A stretch of 64,000 nt of DNA from an uncultured Bacteroides sp. (GTDB lineage: Bacteria > Bacteroidota > Bacteroidia > Bacteroidales > Bacteroidaceae). Below the pieces are notes generated by a model. It searched no databases. It worked only from the letters and a program-made list of their open reading frames with translations, and was not told where the DNA came from. The DNA lies in the NCBI GenBank assembly GCA_949296575.1, contig CASFPE010000029.1, forward strand, positions 1-64,000, read 5' to 3'. The translations under genes and the position numbers were made by a program. Positions 35,719-44,939 of this stretch are shown here, piece after piece (within the stretch, counting starts at the first letter, position 1; each line of letters begins with the position of its first letter).

Positions 35719-35726
35719 TACTTTTG
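35719..35726 (+). promoter_or_regulatory. Probable -7 box of the SusC operon
   Basis: TACTTTTG matches TAnnTTTG and lies 33 bases before the susC-like start codon. There is no TTTG 19-21 bases upstream, which fits a promoter that needs an activator such as the AraC-type domain of the nearby hybrid sensor. Confidence 0.5.
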
Positions 35727-35758
35727 CCTTCGTAGTTAATTTTTAAATCTAACAAGGC

Positions 35759-38700
35759 ATGAAAGCAATTCGTACTTTATTATTATGGAAGAGTTTCTTT
35801 TTGTTTTTCCTGCTGCTTTCCCCATTGTGCATGATGGCGCAGACGGTGACGGGGAAAGTTATTTCGGCTGACGACGGGGCAGGGCTTCCAGGCGTGAATG
35901 TGATAGAAAAAGGAACGACGAACGGCACCATCACGGATGCCGACGGGCGATATTCCATCCAGTTGAGGAATCCTTCGCCCTCTGCGTTGGTGTTTTCCAT
36001 GGTGGGCATGGTTAAAGAAGAAAGGCGTGTGACGGGCGGCAATAAGGTCGATGTTGTTTTGCAAGCCGATAATTACCAACTGGACCAAGTGGTGGTGACA
36101 GGCTATTCCACGCAGCGGAAGGCTGACCTGACAGGATCCGTAAGCGTGGTGACGGTGGACGATGTGATGAAAGCGCCGGAAAACAACCCGGTCAAAGCGT
36201 TGCAAGGGCGCGTGCCGGGCATGGACGTGACGGCTAACGGCAATCCCAGCGGTACGGCTACCATCCGCATCCGGGGTATCGGCACGTTGAACAACAACGA
36301 CCCTTTGTTCGTTATCGACGGCGTTCCCACACGCGGCGGGATGCACGAACTGAACTCCAACGACATTGAGAATATACAGGTGCTGAAGGACGCTTCCGCA
36401 GCAAGCATCTACGGCTCGCGGGCGGCAAACGGCGTGATCATCATCACCACTAAGAAAGGCAACAAAGGCAAGGTGAAACTTAATTTTGACGCATACGTCA
36501 CCCAGTCTTATTACGTGAACAAGTTGGACGTGATGAATGCCAAGGAATACGGGCAGGCGTTGTGGCAGGCTACGGTGAACAACTCGGAAGACCCGAACCT
36601 GAACAACATCGGCTATGAATATGATTGGGGGTACGACAGCGCGGGCAATCCCGTGTTGCACAACATGTACCTCCCCATGTACCTGGACACGGACAAGACC
36701 ATGCTCACGTCGGACACCGACTGGTTTGATGCCGTGTCGCGCAACGGCTTGCAGCAGAGCTACAACCTTTCTGTCAGCAACGGCACCGACCGTGGCGATT
36801 ACTTCTTCTCCTTGGGCTATTTGGACAACGAGGGAACCATCAAATATACTTCATTTGAGCGCATCTCGGCGCGCATCAATTCCTCCTACCAATTGATAAA
36901 GGACATCTTGACCGTGGGCGAGAATTTCTCCGTGAACCGCACTTCCGAAGTGCAAGTGCCGGATGCCAACATCCTGGACACGGCTTTGAAAGCCTTGCCA
37001 TTGATTCCAGTCCGCACTGTCGACGGGAAAGGCTGGGGAGGCCCTACCACAGGGATGAACGACCGGCAGAACCCCGTGCGGATGCTTTACGACAATAAAG
37101 ACAACTATTATGCTTACTGGCGCTTGTTCGGCAATGCATATGTCAATATTCAACCCGTCAAAGGACTGAACATCCGCAGCAGCTTCGGCTTGGACTACAC
37201 CAATTACTATAAGCGCGACATGACGCACAGCTACACCAGCGGCATGCTGGAGAACGACCTGAACGCCGTCACCCTTGGAGAGTCATACGGCACCAAGTGG
37301 ACGTGGAGCAACACCGTGAGCTATGCGAAAACAATCGGCAGGCACGATTTCGACATATTGGCTGGCGTGGAAATGTACAGAGAAGAAACCATTGACTTTT
37401 CGGCCTACAAGGAAGGCTTCCTCCTGGAAACGCCGGAGCAGATGTGGCCCGACATGGGTATTGGTTCTTCCAAGGTGACAGGCACATCGTCCGGGTATGC
37501 CCTGCTGTCTTATTTCGGGAAGGCCAACTATTCGTATGACAACCGTTATCTGGTGTCCGCCACGTTGCGCTATGATGGTTCTTCCCGTTTTGGAAAAAAC
37601 AACCGTTTCGGCGTGTTCCCCGCCTTCTCCGTGGGATACCGTATCAGCGAGGAAGCGTATATGGAAAACACGAGGGATTGGTTGTCTGATTTGAAGCTCC
37701 GTGCAGCTTGGGGGCAAACCGGCAACCAAGAAGCATCAAATACAGCCGTGCATACCTTGTATGTGACGGACTATGGAGTAGGCGACCCTACATGGTCCGC
37801 TTTGGCCGGCACTTCTTACGACTTGACAGGGAAAGGCGGCACGAACCTGCCTTCCGGCTATAAAAAGATACAACAGGGAAATCCTGACTTGAAATGGGAG
37901 ACGACCACGCAGACGAACATTGGCCTTGACTTCGGTTTTTTTGACCAACGCCTGTACGGGACAGTGGAATACTACATCAAAAAGACAAAAGACATCCTTG
38001 TGCAGCCGCCATATTTAGGTGTGATTGGCGAGGGCGGATATACTTGGTATAATGGCGCATCCATGGAAAACAAAGGTTTTGAAGTGGCTTTGGGCTATCG
38101 CAACCAAACGGCTTTCGGGTTGGTCTACGACATTGCAGGGAACATATCCGGCTATCGGAATAAAGTCACCAAGCTGCCTGCTGATGTGGAAAATGCTTAC
38201 GGAGGCAACGGGAAAGGCGACAACATCTTGGGACATCCCATTAATTCATTCTATGGCTATATAGCCGACGGCATCTTCCGCACCGAGGAAGAAGTGTTGG
38301 AACATGCCACCCAGAATGGGGGAGAAGGCGTGGGGCGCATCCGTTACCGCGACTTGAACAATGACGGCAAGGTGGATGAAGACGACCGCACGTGGATTGG
38401 CTCCCCGCACCCGGATTTCACTTATGGGCTGAACATCAATTTGAGCTACAAAGGTTTTGACCTGAGCGCGTTCTTCTATGGCGTGCAAGGCATTGATGTG
38501 AACACTTATGCCGTGAAGAGTGAAACGGATTTCTGGAGCATTAACGATGTCCGTTCCAACAAGGGGACGCGCTTGTTGGATGCATGGAGCCCGGCGAACC
38601 CGGATTCGGATATTCCCGCCATTACCGCTTTGAATGCAAATGATGAGGGGCGCTTGTCCACTTACTTCATAGAAAACGGCTCTTTCCTGAAGCTCCGCAA

Positions 38701-38893
38701 TCTGCAATTAGGATACACGTTGCCACGGAAATGGACAGAGAAAGCCTTCATGGAAAGGTGCAGGTTGTATGTCAGTGCCCAGAATCTGTTCACCATAAAG
38801 AGCAAGAACTTTTCAGGTGTAGATCCGGAAAATGCCGAGTTCGGCTATCCGATACCCACCACGTTTACAGTTGGAGTGAATTTAGGTTTTTAA
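35759..38893 (+). CDS. SusC-like TonB-dependent outer membrane transporter
   Basis: A 1044-residue outer membrane importer for oligosaccharides. After the signal peptide comes a carboxypeptidase-D-regulatory-like domain (TVTGKVISADDGAGLPGVNV, about 29-105), then the plug (VVVTGYSTQRKADLTGSVSV, NNPVKALQGRVPGMDV, IRIRGIGTLNNNDPLFVIDG, KDASAASIYGSRAANGVIII) and a 22-strand barrel ending in FTVGVNLGF. It is the first gene of the utilisation locus and is paired with the SusD-like gene 24 bases downstream. The substrate is inferred from the locus to be a fructan-like glycan. Confidence 0.95.
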   Translation: MKAIRTLLLWKSFFLFFLLLSPLCMMAQTVTGKVISADDGAGLPGVNVIEKGTTNGTITDADGRYSIQLRNPSPSALVFSMVGMVKEERRVTGGNKVDVVLQADNYQLDQVVVTGYSTQRKADLTGSVSVVTVDDVMKAPENNPVKALQGRVPGMDVTANGNPSGTATIRIRGIGTLNNNDPLFVIDGVPTRGGMHELNSNDIENIQVLKDASAASIYGSRAANGVIIITTKKGNKGKVKLNFDAYVTQSYYVNKLDVMNAKEYGQALWQATVNNSEDPNLNNIGYEYDWGYDSAGNPVLHNMYLPMYLDTDKTMLTSDTDWFDAVSRNGLQQSYNLSVSNGTDRGDYFFSLGYLDNEGTIKYTSFERISARINSSYQLIKDILTVGENFSVNRTSEVQVPDANILDTALKALPLIPVRTVDGKGWGGPTTGMNDRQNPVRMLYDNKDNYYAYWRLFGNAYVNIQPVKGLNIRSSFGLDYTNYYKRDMTHSYTSGMLENDLNAVTLGESYGTKWTWSNTVSYAKTIGRHDFDILAGVEMYREETIDFSAYKEGFLLETPEQMWPDMGIGSSKVTGTSSGYALLSYFGKANYSYDNRYLVSATLRYDGSSRFGKNNRFGVFPAFSVGYRISEEAYMENTRDWLSDLKLRAAWGQTGNQEASNTAVHTLYVTDYGVGDPTWSALAGTSYDLTGKGGTNLPSGYKKIQQGNPDLKWETTTQTNIGLDFGFFDQRLYGTVEYYIKKTKDILVQPPYLGVIGEGGYTWYNGASMENKGFEVALGYRNQTAFGLVYDIAGNISGYRNKVTKLPADVENAYGGNGKGDNILGHPINSFYGYIADGIFRTEEEVLEHATQNGGEGVGRIRYRDLNNDGKVDEDDRTWIGSPHPDFTYGLNINLSYKGFDLSAFFYGVQGIDVNTYAVKSETDFWSINDVRSNKGTRLLDAWSPANPDSDIPAITALNANDEGRLSTYFIENGSFLKLRNLQLGYTLPRKWTEKAFMERCRLYVSAQNLFTIKSKNFSGVDPENAEFGYPIPTTFTVGVNLGF

Positions 38894-38917
38894 TGATAAC
38901 AATAAAAAATAGGATAT

Positions 38918-40633
38918 ATGAAACATTTTAAGTATATAATAGCTTTAGCTGGGATGATGCTTGGGGCATCTTCATGTTCAGACTCAGGATCAGGTTTTTT
39001 GGATGTGCCTACACAGAGCGGCTTGGATCCGGAACAGGCCAGCGACCCTGAAAAGTTCTGCAATGCCGCTTATGCGTCTTTGTTGAATATGCGTGATGTG
39101 AAGTTATGGGCATGGGGTGATGTCCGATCAGATGACGCTTATAAAGGCGGTGGCGGAACTAACGACGGTTATACGGAGCATTGTTATGAAACAGGCACGC
39201 ATATCGTCACGACTTTTACGGAACCGGATGGCTATTGGTTCGTGCAGTATTGTGGCATTTCCAGATGCAACACGGCGCTCAATGCGTTGGAAACAGTGTC
39301 AGAAGAAGACTTCCCGGACAAGGTGGTGCGCCAGGCTGAGATGCGTTTCTTGAGAGGGCATTTCTATTTCTTGTTGAAGATACTTTTCAGAAACATTCCT
39401 TATGTAGATGAGACGGTTCCGACGGAGGAATACCCCAACATATCCAACGTGGCTTTGTCGGATGTGGAATTGTGGAATAAAATAATAGCAGATTTCAAAT
39501 TTGCATTCGACAATCTTCCGCCCAAGCAAGAGGATGTAGGGCGGGCGAATAAATACACTGCTGCGGCTTATTTGGCAAAAGCATACTTGTATAAAGCTTA
39601 CAGACAGAATGAGAAGAACGATGTGGTGTCAATAGACATGGATGACATGAACGCTGTAGTGACTTATACAGGCGAGGTCATGAAATCGGATTACGGATTG
39701 GAAGAAGACTTTGGTTATAATTTTTTGCCGGAGTTTGAAAACGGCGTGGAAAGCATCTTTGCAGTGCAGTTCTCAAAAGATGACGGCACAATGTTTGGCA
39801 ACCTGAATTTTGCAGACTTCCTGTCTTGCCCGCAAGGATTGGGATGCTGTGATTTCCATAAGCCGAGCCAGAATTTGGTAAATGCGTTCAAGACAAGCAA
39901 AGGTTTGCCGATGTTCAAGGTGCAGAATGGCACTTATACGGAAAACTATGATATTTCTAACTACTCACTGACAAAAGCGGCTGATCCGCGTTTGTTCCAT
40001 ACGGTGGCAATTGATGGCTTGCCTTATAAGTATAATGAAGAATTGTTATTCCAGAACTCTTGGAACCGTAATCCGGAGGTTTATGGGAATTTTGCATCCA
40101 TGAAAGAAAATGTGGATCCTTCGTGTGATTGCTTTGTAAACCTGTCTCCATATTATGCCAATTCGATGAACAAAATACTAATCCGTTACGCTGATGTCCT
40201 TTTGATGAGGGCAGAAGCGTTGATAGAATTGAACCGGGCTTCGGAAGCTTTGCCTTTGATTAACCAGATACGTCAGCGTGCAAAAGACAGTGCGAATGGT
40301 TTGGTGAATTACAGTGATCCTGATTTGAAACCAAAAATGGAAATAGAACTGTATGTGGATGGACAGAATTGTACATGGAGTCAGGATTTTGCCCGTTATG
40401 CATTGCGCTGGGAACGGCGTTTGGAATTTGCGATGGAGAACATGCGTTTCTTTGATCTGGTGCGTTGGGGTATCGCGGATGAAGTGATGAACAAGTACTT
40501 CCAGTCCGAAAGGGCAAGGCGTTCTTATCTGAAAGAAGCAGTGTTCACGAAAAACAAGAATGAATATGCACCCATTCCTCAACAGCAAATCGGGTATAGT
40601 AAAAATCTTTATAAACAAAATTACGGTTGGTAA
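38918..40633 (+). CDS. SusD-like (RagB) glycan-binding lipoprotein
   Basis: A 571-residue surface lipoprotein (signal peptide with GASSC lipobox) that should cap the SusC transporter and capture glycan. SusD-type features are FLDVPTQSGLDPEQASDPEKF near the N-terminus, the TPR-like EMRFLRGHFYFLLKILFRNIPYVD, and near the C-terminus RYADVLLMRAEALIELNR and WERRLEFAMENMRFFDLVRWG. Length is at the upper end of the family range. Composition is visibly more AT-rich than that of the genes upstream of 35 kb. Confidence 0.95.
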   Translation: MKHFKYIIALAGMMLGASSCSDSGSGFLDVPTQSGLDPEQASDPEKFCNAAYASLLNMRDVKLWAWGDVRSDDAYKGGGGTNDGYTEHCYETGTHIVTTFTEPDGYWFVQYCGISRCNTALNALETVSEEDFPDKVVRQAEMRFLRGHFYFLLKILFRNIPYVDETVPTEEYPNISNVALSDVELWNKIIADFKFAFDNLPPKQEDVGRANKYTAAAYLAKAYLYKAYRQNEKNDVVSIDMDDMNAVVTYTGEVMKSDYGLEEDFGYNFLPEFENGVESIFAVQFSKDDGTMFGNLNFADFLSCPQGLGCCDFHKPSQNLVNAFKTSKGLPMFKVQNGTYTENYDISNYSLTKAADPRLFHTVAIDGLPYKYNEELLFQNSWNRNPEVYGNFASMKENVDPSCDCFVNLSPYYANSMNKILIRYADVLLMRAEALIELNRASEALPLINQIRQRAKDSANGLVNYSDPDLKPKMEIELYVDGQNCTWSQDFARYALRWERRLEFAMENMRFFDLVRWGIADEVMNKYFQSERARRSYLKEAVFTKNKNEYAPIPQQQIGYSKNLYKQNYGW

Positions 40634-40650
40634 TTGATAAAAAGGAAGCT

Positions 40651-42039
40651 ATGAGAAAGAATTTTAAAATATGGATGCTCCTGTTCTTTGGTTGCTTTGC
40701 GGGAATAGCATGTGACGAGGAGCGTGAGTCATTGGACTTGAAAGCAGATGCTACCATTCATGAGTTTTCTATCAATGGGACGGAAGGGAAAATTGATAAT
40801 AATGAATTGGAAATTAATGTTGTACTGCCTCCTAAGACAGATGTGACAGCTATAGTGCCAACTATCAGGATTGCGGAAGGGGCGACGATCTCTCCGAAAA
40901 TAGTTACCGCGCAGAATTTCACGAATACAGTGGAATACCGTGTAGTTAACGGGAATCTTTATAATGATTACAAGGTGATGGTGGAAGTTTCCAGTGCCAG
41001 GATTACACGGTTTGTGTTGAATGGCTTGTATAATGGAACTATCAACCAAGTGAACAATACGATAAATGTGACAGTGCCTACCACAGTTGATATAACCAAC
41101 ATGGTTCCCACAATTGAATATACGGATGGAGCGGTTATCTCGCCAGACCCATCGATAGCGCAGGATTTCACCAGCTCGGTTGTTTATACGTTGACTTATA
41201 TGGGTGAGACTTTTGAGTATGAAGTAACCGTGGTTCAAAGTGACCATTCCTATGCATTTTTGGGAACGGCAACGACTATAGACGGGCTTTCGAATAGTGA
41301 TGAGAAAACAGCCGCTGAATGGATGCTGGATAATATCCCGAACAGCAGGTATGTTTCATTAGAATCGTTACGGGATGGTTCGGTCTCATTAGGCCAGTTC
41401 ACGGCTGTTTGGTTCCATTACGAACAGAATCAGACGTTGCCGTCTATTGCAGCGAATAAGTCGGTGACGGATGCTATAAAAGGGTATTATGAGAATGGGG
41501 GGAATGTTTATCTGTCGGGGATAGCCTGCCTTTATTCAGGTTCTTTGAGCATTACTCCGTCGTCTTACATTCCGAATAACCCGTTCGGAAGTTTCGGCGA
41601 TGCAGCGCAAGTGAATGCACCCGGTGAGAAATGGGGCATCGCCATCACAGGTTGTGAATCCCATCCGCTTTACAAGGATTTGAGGATAGACGACACCACG
41701 CAATCTTGGCCAGTAGTATGGTTCATTGGAGAAAACATTTCATGGAGGAGGAATATCGGTTGTCCATGGGATTTGGTTTCACCTTATGCACAGGATTGGG
41801 CAGATTGGTCTGCTAAGACAGGCGGTATTCCCCTTGCATCGTTTAATTGGGACAATGACTGTAATGAGAAAGTAGCTATATCTGTTTTTGAAGGAGTTGA
41901 AGGAGGTAAAGGCACGGCAGTGCTTGTCGGTGCGCCTTCGTATGACTGGTATTATGAACAAGAAGATATATCGGCTAATGAGTATTATTCTAACATAGAA
42001 CAGTTGACAAGGAATGTGTTTGATTATTTGAGTGAATAA
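40651..42039 (+). CDS. DUF4960-containing surface lipoprotein (SusE-position)
   Basis: A 462-residue lipoprotein (start MRKNFKIWMLLFFGCFAGIA, lipobox GIAC). Two tandem Ig-like, DUF5018-type repeats (about 20-100 and 105-195; each with a VPTI and a D-F-T-n-V-Y pattern) lead to a C-terminal DUF4960-type domain (YAFLGTATTIDGLSNSDEKT, AAEWMLDNIPNSRYVSLESL). This layout occurs in the SusE position of fructan loci of Bacteroides, where it is thought to bind glycan at the cell surface. The ATG at 40627 overlaps susD and would spoil the signal peptide, so 40651 is used. Confidence 0.82.
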   Translation: MRKNFKIWMLLFFGCFAGIACDEERESLDLKADATIHEFSINGTEGKIDNNELEINVVLPPKTDVTAIVPTIRIAEGATISPKIVTAQNFTNTVEYRVVNGNLYNDYKVMVEVSSARITRFVLNGLYNGTINQVNNTINVTVPTTVDITNMVPTIEYTDGAVISPDPSIAQDFTSSVVYTLTYMGETFEYEVTVVQSDHSYAFLGTATTIDGLSNSDEKTAAEWMLDNIPNSRYVSLESLRDGSVSLGQFTAVWFHYEQNQTLPSIAANKSVTDAIKGYYENGGNVYLSGIACLYSGSLSITPSSYIPNNPFGSFGDAAQVNAPGEKWGIAITGCESHPLYKDLRIDDTTQSWPVVWFIGENISWRRNIGCPWDLVSPYAQDWADWSAKTGGIPLASFNWDNDCNEKVAISVFEGVEGGKGTAVLVGAPSYDWYYEQEDISANEYYSNIEQLTRNVFDYLSE

Positions 42040-42051
42040 TGATAGATAATC

Positions 42052-43587
42052 ATGAGAAAGTGCTTTTATAGTTTATTGTTGATGGTGGCCGTTGGCGGAT
42101 CCTATGCTTGCAGTGACAATGAGTCGGGCAAGGAGGAACCAGTTAACATGACCACCGATTGCAGGGCAGCCATTGAAACAGGGGCTTATTCCACTTGGTA
42201 TAAGCCCGCCAATGGTTGGGTGGGCGATCCCATTCCCTTTTATGACAACGGGACGTTTTATGTGTTTTATCTTCAGGATTGGCGTTCCGGCTATCCATTC
42301 CTTCATCCGTGGCACATGGTTTCCACCACTGATTTTTCTTCATGGGCATTCGGGGGTGAGATTATTCCTTGCGGTGAAGAAAGTCAGCAAGATGTTGCTT
42401 TGGGTACCGGCGGTGTGATAAAGGATCGTGAAACGGGGGAATATTGTGCATTCTATACGGGCCATCAATGGAACTGGGAAGCAATGGGTGTGCCTACGCA
42501 GGCCATTTTGTTGGCAACCTCTAAAGATTTGAAGACATGGACAAAGAAAGGGGAGGATAATTTCTATCTTTCTCTCCGTGGCCAAAGCGGGTATGTGGAG
42601 AATGATTGCCGCGACCCTCATGTTTTTTATGATGAATCGGATGGCTTATATAAAATGGTAGTGACAACTCACACTGATGCAGGAGCAACATTGGCTTTGC
42701 TGACGACAAAGACCTTGCAAGATGCTTCTTCCTGGCAGTTGCAGGAACCATTGTACACAGACCCTTCTATTTGGGTGATGGAGTGTGCGGATGTGTTCAA
42801 GGAAGGCAAGTATTGGTACTTGACGTTCTCAAATGTTGCTGACCGCAAAGTGCATTACCGTTATGCAGAATCGTTGGACGGCAATTGGATAACGCCGGAG
42901 CATGACATTTTCGACGGGCTTGCCTATTATGCGGCAAAAACGATGTCGAATGGCGCGGAGCGTTACTTGGCAGGATGGGTGCCGACCCGGATTGGGAATG
43001 ACGGCGCGGATGACCAGTGGGGCGGCTCGTTGGTCGTGCATCGCATGGTGTTCAATGACGATGGGACCATCGATTTGAAATTGGTAGACGGTATTGGCGG
43101 AAAGTTCACGGTTCCGAAAGAAAATGTGGCAGTGGCTCAGGAAGGCGATATCGTGACGAATGAAGGGTGCTATTTCTTGTCCCATTCAGCTCGTGTGGCT
43201 TTCCCACGATTGACAGCTGCCGCGAGGATAGAAGCGGACATTCAGGCTACAGGCGATGATGATGTGTTCGGCTTCCTATTCGGCTATTGTGATGATTCCA
43301 CGGAAGTTTATTCCATCCGTTTTGATTTGGCGAACGAACGGCTTTGCATGTACCAGAATGATTTCAAGACGGATGCCCAGGTGATGCAGAATAGTGTTTA
43401 CTTGCCTGTGCCGAAGGATAAAAAGTTTCATGTGGAGATGGTGATAGAGAAATCGGTTTGCGTAGTCTATGTGAATGACCGTGTGGCATTTTCCAACCGT
43501 ATCGGAAAGATGCCGAGAAACCCGTGGGGCATTTTCACGGAACAGGGCGTAGGCGTGGCTTTTTCGAACATTAAAGTTTATGAATGA
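42052..43587 (+). CDS. GH32-family glycoside hydrolase (fructan-active) lipoprotein
   Basis: A 511-residue predicted surface lipoprotein (GGSYAC lipobox). The five-bladed propeller of clan GH-J shows all three catalytic positions: nucleophile Asp59 in GWVGDPIPFY (usual form WMNDPNG), transition-state Asp188 in NDCRDPHVF (RDP motif) and acid/base Glu244 in VMECADVF (EC motif). The C-terminal beta-sandwich (about 380-511, ending GVAFSNIKVYE) is the normal GH32 accessory domain. It should hydrolyse beta-fructosyl links such as levan or inulin; exo or endo mode is not clear. It follows the DUF4960 gene by 12 bases. Confidence 0.88.
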   Translation: MRKCFYSLLLMVAVGGSYACSDNESGKEEPVNMTTDCRAAIETGAYSTWYKPANGWVGDPIPFYDNGTFYVFYLQDWRSGYPFLHPWHMVSTTDFSSWAFGGEIIPCGEESQQDVALGTGGVIKDRETGEYCAFYTGHQWNWEAMGVPTQAILLATSKDLKTWTKKGEDNFYLSLRGQSGYVENDCRDPHVFYDESDGLYKMVVTTHTDAGATLALLTTKTLQDASSWQLQEPLYTDPSIWVMECADVFKEGKYWYLTFSNVADRKVHYRYAESLDGNWITPEHDIFDGLAYYAAKTMSNGAERYLAGWVPTRIGNDGADDQWGGSLVVHRMVFNDDGTIDLKLVDGIGGKFTVPKENVAVAQEGDIVTNEGCYFLSHSARVAFPRLTAAARIEADIQATGDDDVFGFLFGYCDDSTEVYSIRFDLANERLCMYQNDFKTDAQVMQNSVYLPVPKDKKFHVEMVIEKSVCVVYVNDRVAFSNRIGKMPRNPWGIFTEQGVGVAFSNIKVYE

Positions 43588-43623
43588 TAAACGCTTGTAT
43601 TAACTTTAAAAACAATTAGTAGT

Positions 43624-44874
43624 ATGAAAAAGATTTGTTTACTTGTGTCTGCTTTGTTGGCAGTGACAGCAGCGTCATCGCAAGACGATTTGGTGATTTA
43701 CGGTGACGGAGTGGAAGGTGTGGAATGGTCCAATTTCGCAGGACCTACGAATGTGCAGGAGGTGGACAATCCTTCGCCGGATGCGGTGAACTCCACCGGG
43801 AAGTGCTTGCAGATGCTTCGCCCGAAGGAGACTGGCGAGTCTGACGAGATTGGATGGCCTTGGGAAGGGGCATTGTCTGAAAGTTTCAGCGTCCTGAACA
43901 TACAGGATTACAACACGATTACGATGCTGGTGAAGAAGCCTTATCCGGGCCGTGTGGCTCTGGAATTGCAAAGCCCGACGGGAGGCAGCGGCATGATTTA
44001 CGCTGATTACTTGGCCACGGACAATTCTTGGCAGAAATTGACGTTCCCGGTGCAGAACGTGTCGGGCTTGGGCGAAACCGGGCTGACGAAGGTGCTTATT
44101 GAAATTCACCGTGAGAAAGAGAACGACAATCCCGACTTCGAGGATTGCATCATGTATGCCGACGAACTGGTGTTGCACAAGGCGGTGCCGGGCTTTGGCT
44201 TCAATGGAGAGGATTTCATCACAGGATGCTGGTTGCCGTTCCCGTCAGATGAGTTCAGCAAGCGGGCGATGATTGTAGACAACCCGGACAAATCGGGCAT
44301 CAACACCACTGACCGTTGCTTGTGGATCAGCCGCGAGAAGAACGACGACAGTTTTGCCGGTGCCATTAACCGCAACTTACGGGTCTTGGATTTGGACAAT
44401 TATGAGTATTTCAGGATGTTGGTGAAGAAAAGCATCGCTGGGACTGTGGCTTTGGAAATCCAGTCTCCGGGTGAAGTGCAGAAGCAAGTGTTGACGGCTG
44501 ATTACACCAATGCAGGCGAATGGCAGGAACTGCATTTCGACATCCCGGAAGGCGTGTTGGCAGGCGAGCCGTTGCAAATCATCATCCTTCAGGCTCATGC
44601 TGTGGATACGAAGGAAGATGCTTCTTTCACGGATCCGATTGACGTTTATGTAGACGAGCTTTGTCTGGTTGGCGACGATAGTTCGATTTCCATGACGGAG
44701 TTTGACGAGGCGAGGATTGTGCGGACGGATGTGTACAACATCAACGGAATGCGTGTTGCCACGTATGGCGAGGGCGAAAGTTTTGATGCAGGGCGTGCAT
44801 TGGGCAAGGGGCTTTACCTTGTACGCAGCATGGATGAGGCAGGCCGTGTGAGTGTGAAGAAGGTAATCAGATAA
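43624..44874 (+). CDS. Secreted two-domain beta-sandwich protein with T9SS-like tail
   Basis: A 416-residue exported protein (MKKICLLVSALLAVTAASSQ signal peptide, no lipobox). Two internal repeats of about 160 residues share the patterns WSNFAGPTNVQEVDNPSPDA / DEFSKRAMIVDNPDKSGINT, TGKCLQM / TDRCLWI and MLVKKPYPGRVALELQSPTG / MLVKKSIAGTVALEIQSPGE, so they arose by duplication and look like carbohydrate-binding sandwiches. The C-terminus (VYNINGMRVATYGEGES, LGKGLYLVRSMDEAG, KKVIR) resembles the sorting domain of type IX secretion cargo. No catalytic motif. It is in the utilisation operon and probably binds the glycan. Confidence 0.7.
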   Translation: MKKICLLVSALLAVTAASSQDDLVIYGDGVEGVEWSNFAGPTNVQEVDNPSPDAVNSTGKCLQMLRPKETGESDEIGWPWEGALSESFSVLNIQDYNTITMLVKKPYPGRVALELQSPTGGSGMIYADYLATDNSWQKLTFPVQNVSGLGETGLTKVLIEIHREKENDNPDFEDCIMYADELVLHKAVPGFGFNGEDFITGCWLPFPSDEFSKRAMIVDNPDKSGINTTDRCLWISREKNDDSFAGAINRNLRVLDLDNYEYFRMLVKKSIAGTVALEIQSPGEVQKQVLTADYTNAGEWQELHFDIPEGVLAGEPLQIIILQAHAVDTKEDASFTDPIDVYVDELCLVGDDSSISMTEFDEARIVRTDVYNINGMRVATYGEGESFDAGRALGKGLYLVRSMDEAGRVSVKKVIR

Positions 44875-44888
44875 AAAGGATGACGCAG

Positions 44889-44922
44889 AAGGGGGGATGC
44901 CCGGCAAAGGCATGCCCCCTTG
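44889..44922 (+). promoter_or_regulatory. Intra-operon hairpin before the GH172 gene
   Basis: AAGGGGGGATGCC pairs with GGCATGCCCCCTT with one mismatch around CGGCAAA. No T-run follows. It lies between the beta-sandwich and GH172 genes and may tune transcript levels or processing. Confidence 0.55.
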
Positions 44923-44939
44923 TCATATATGGAGGAAGT

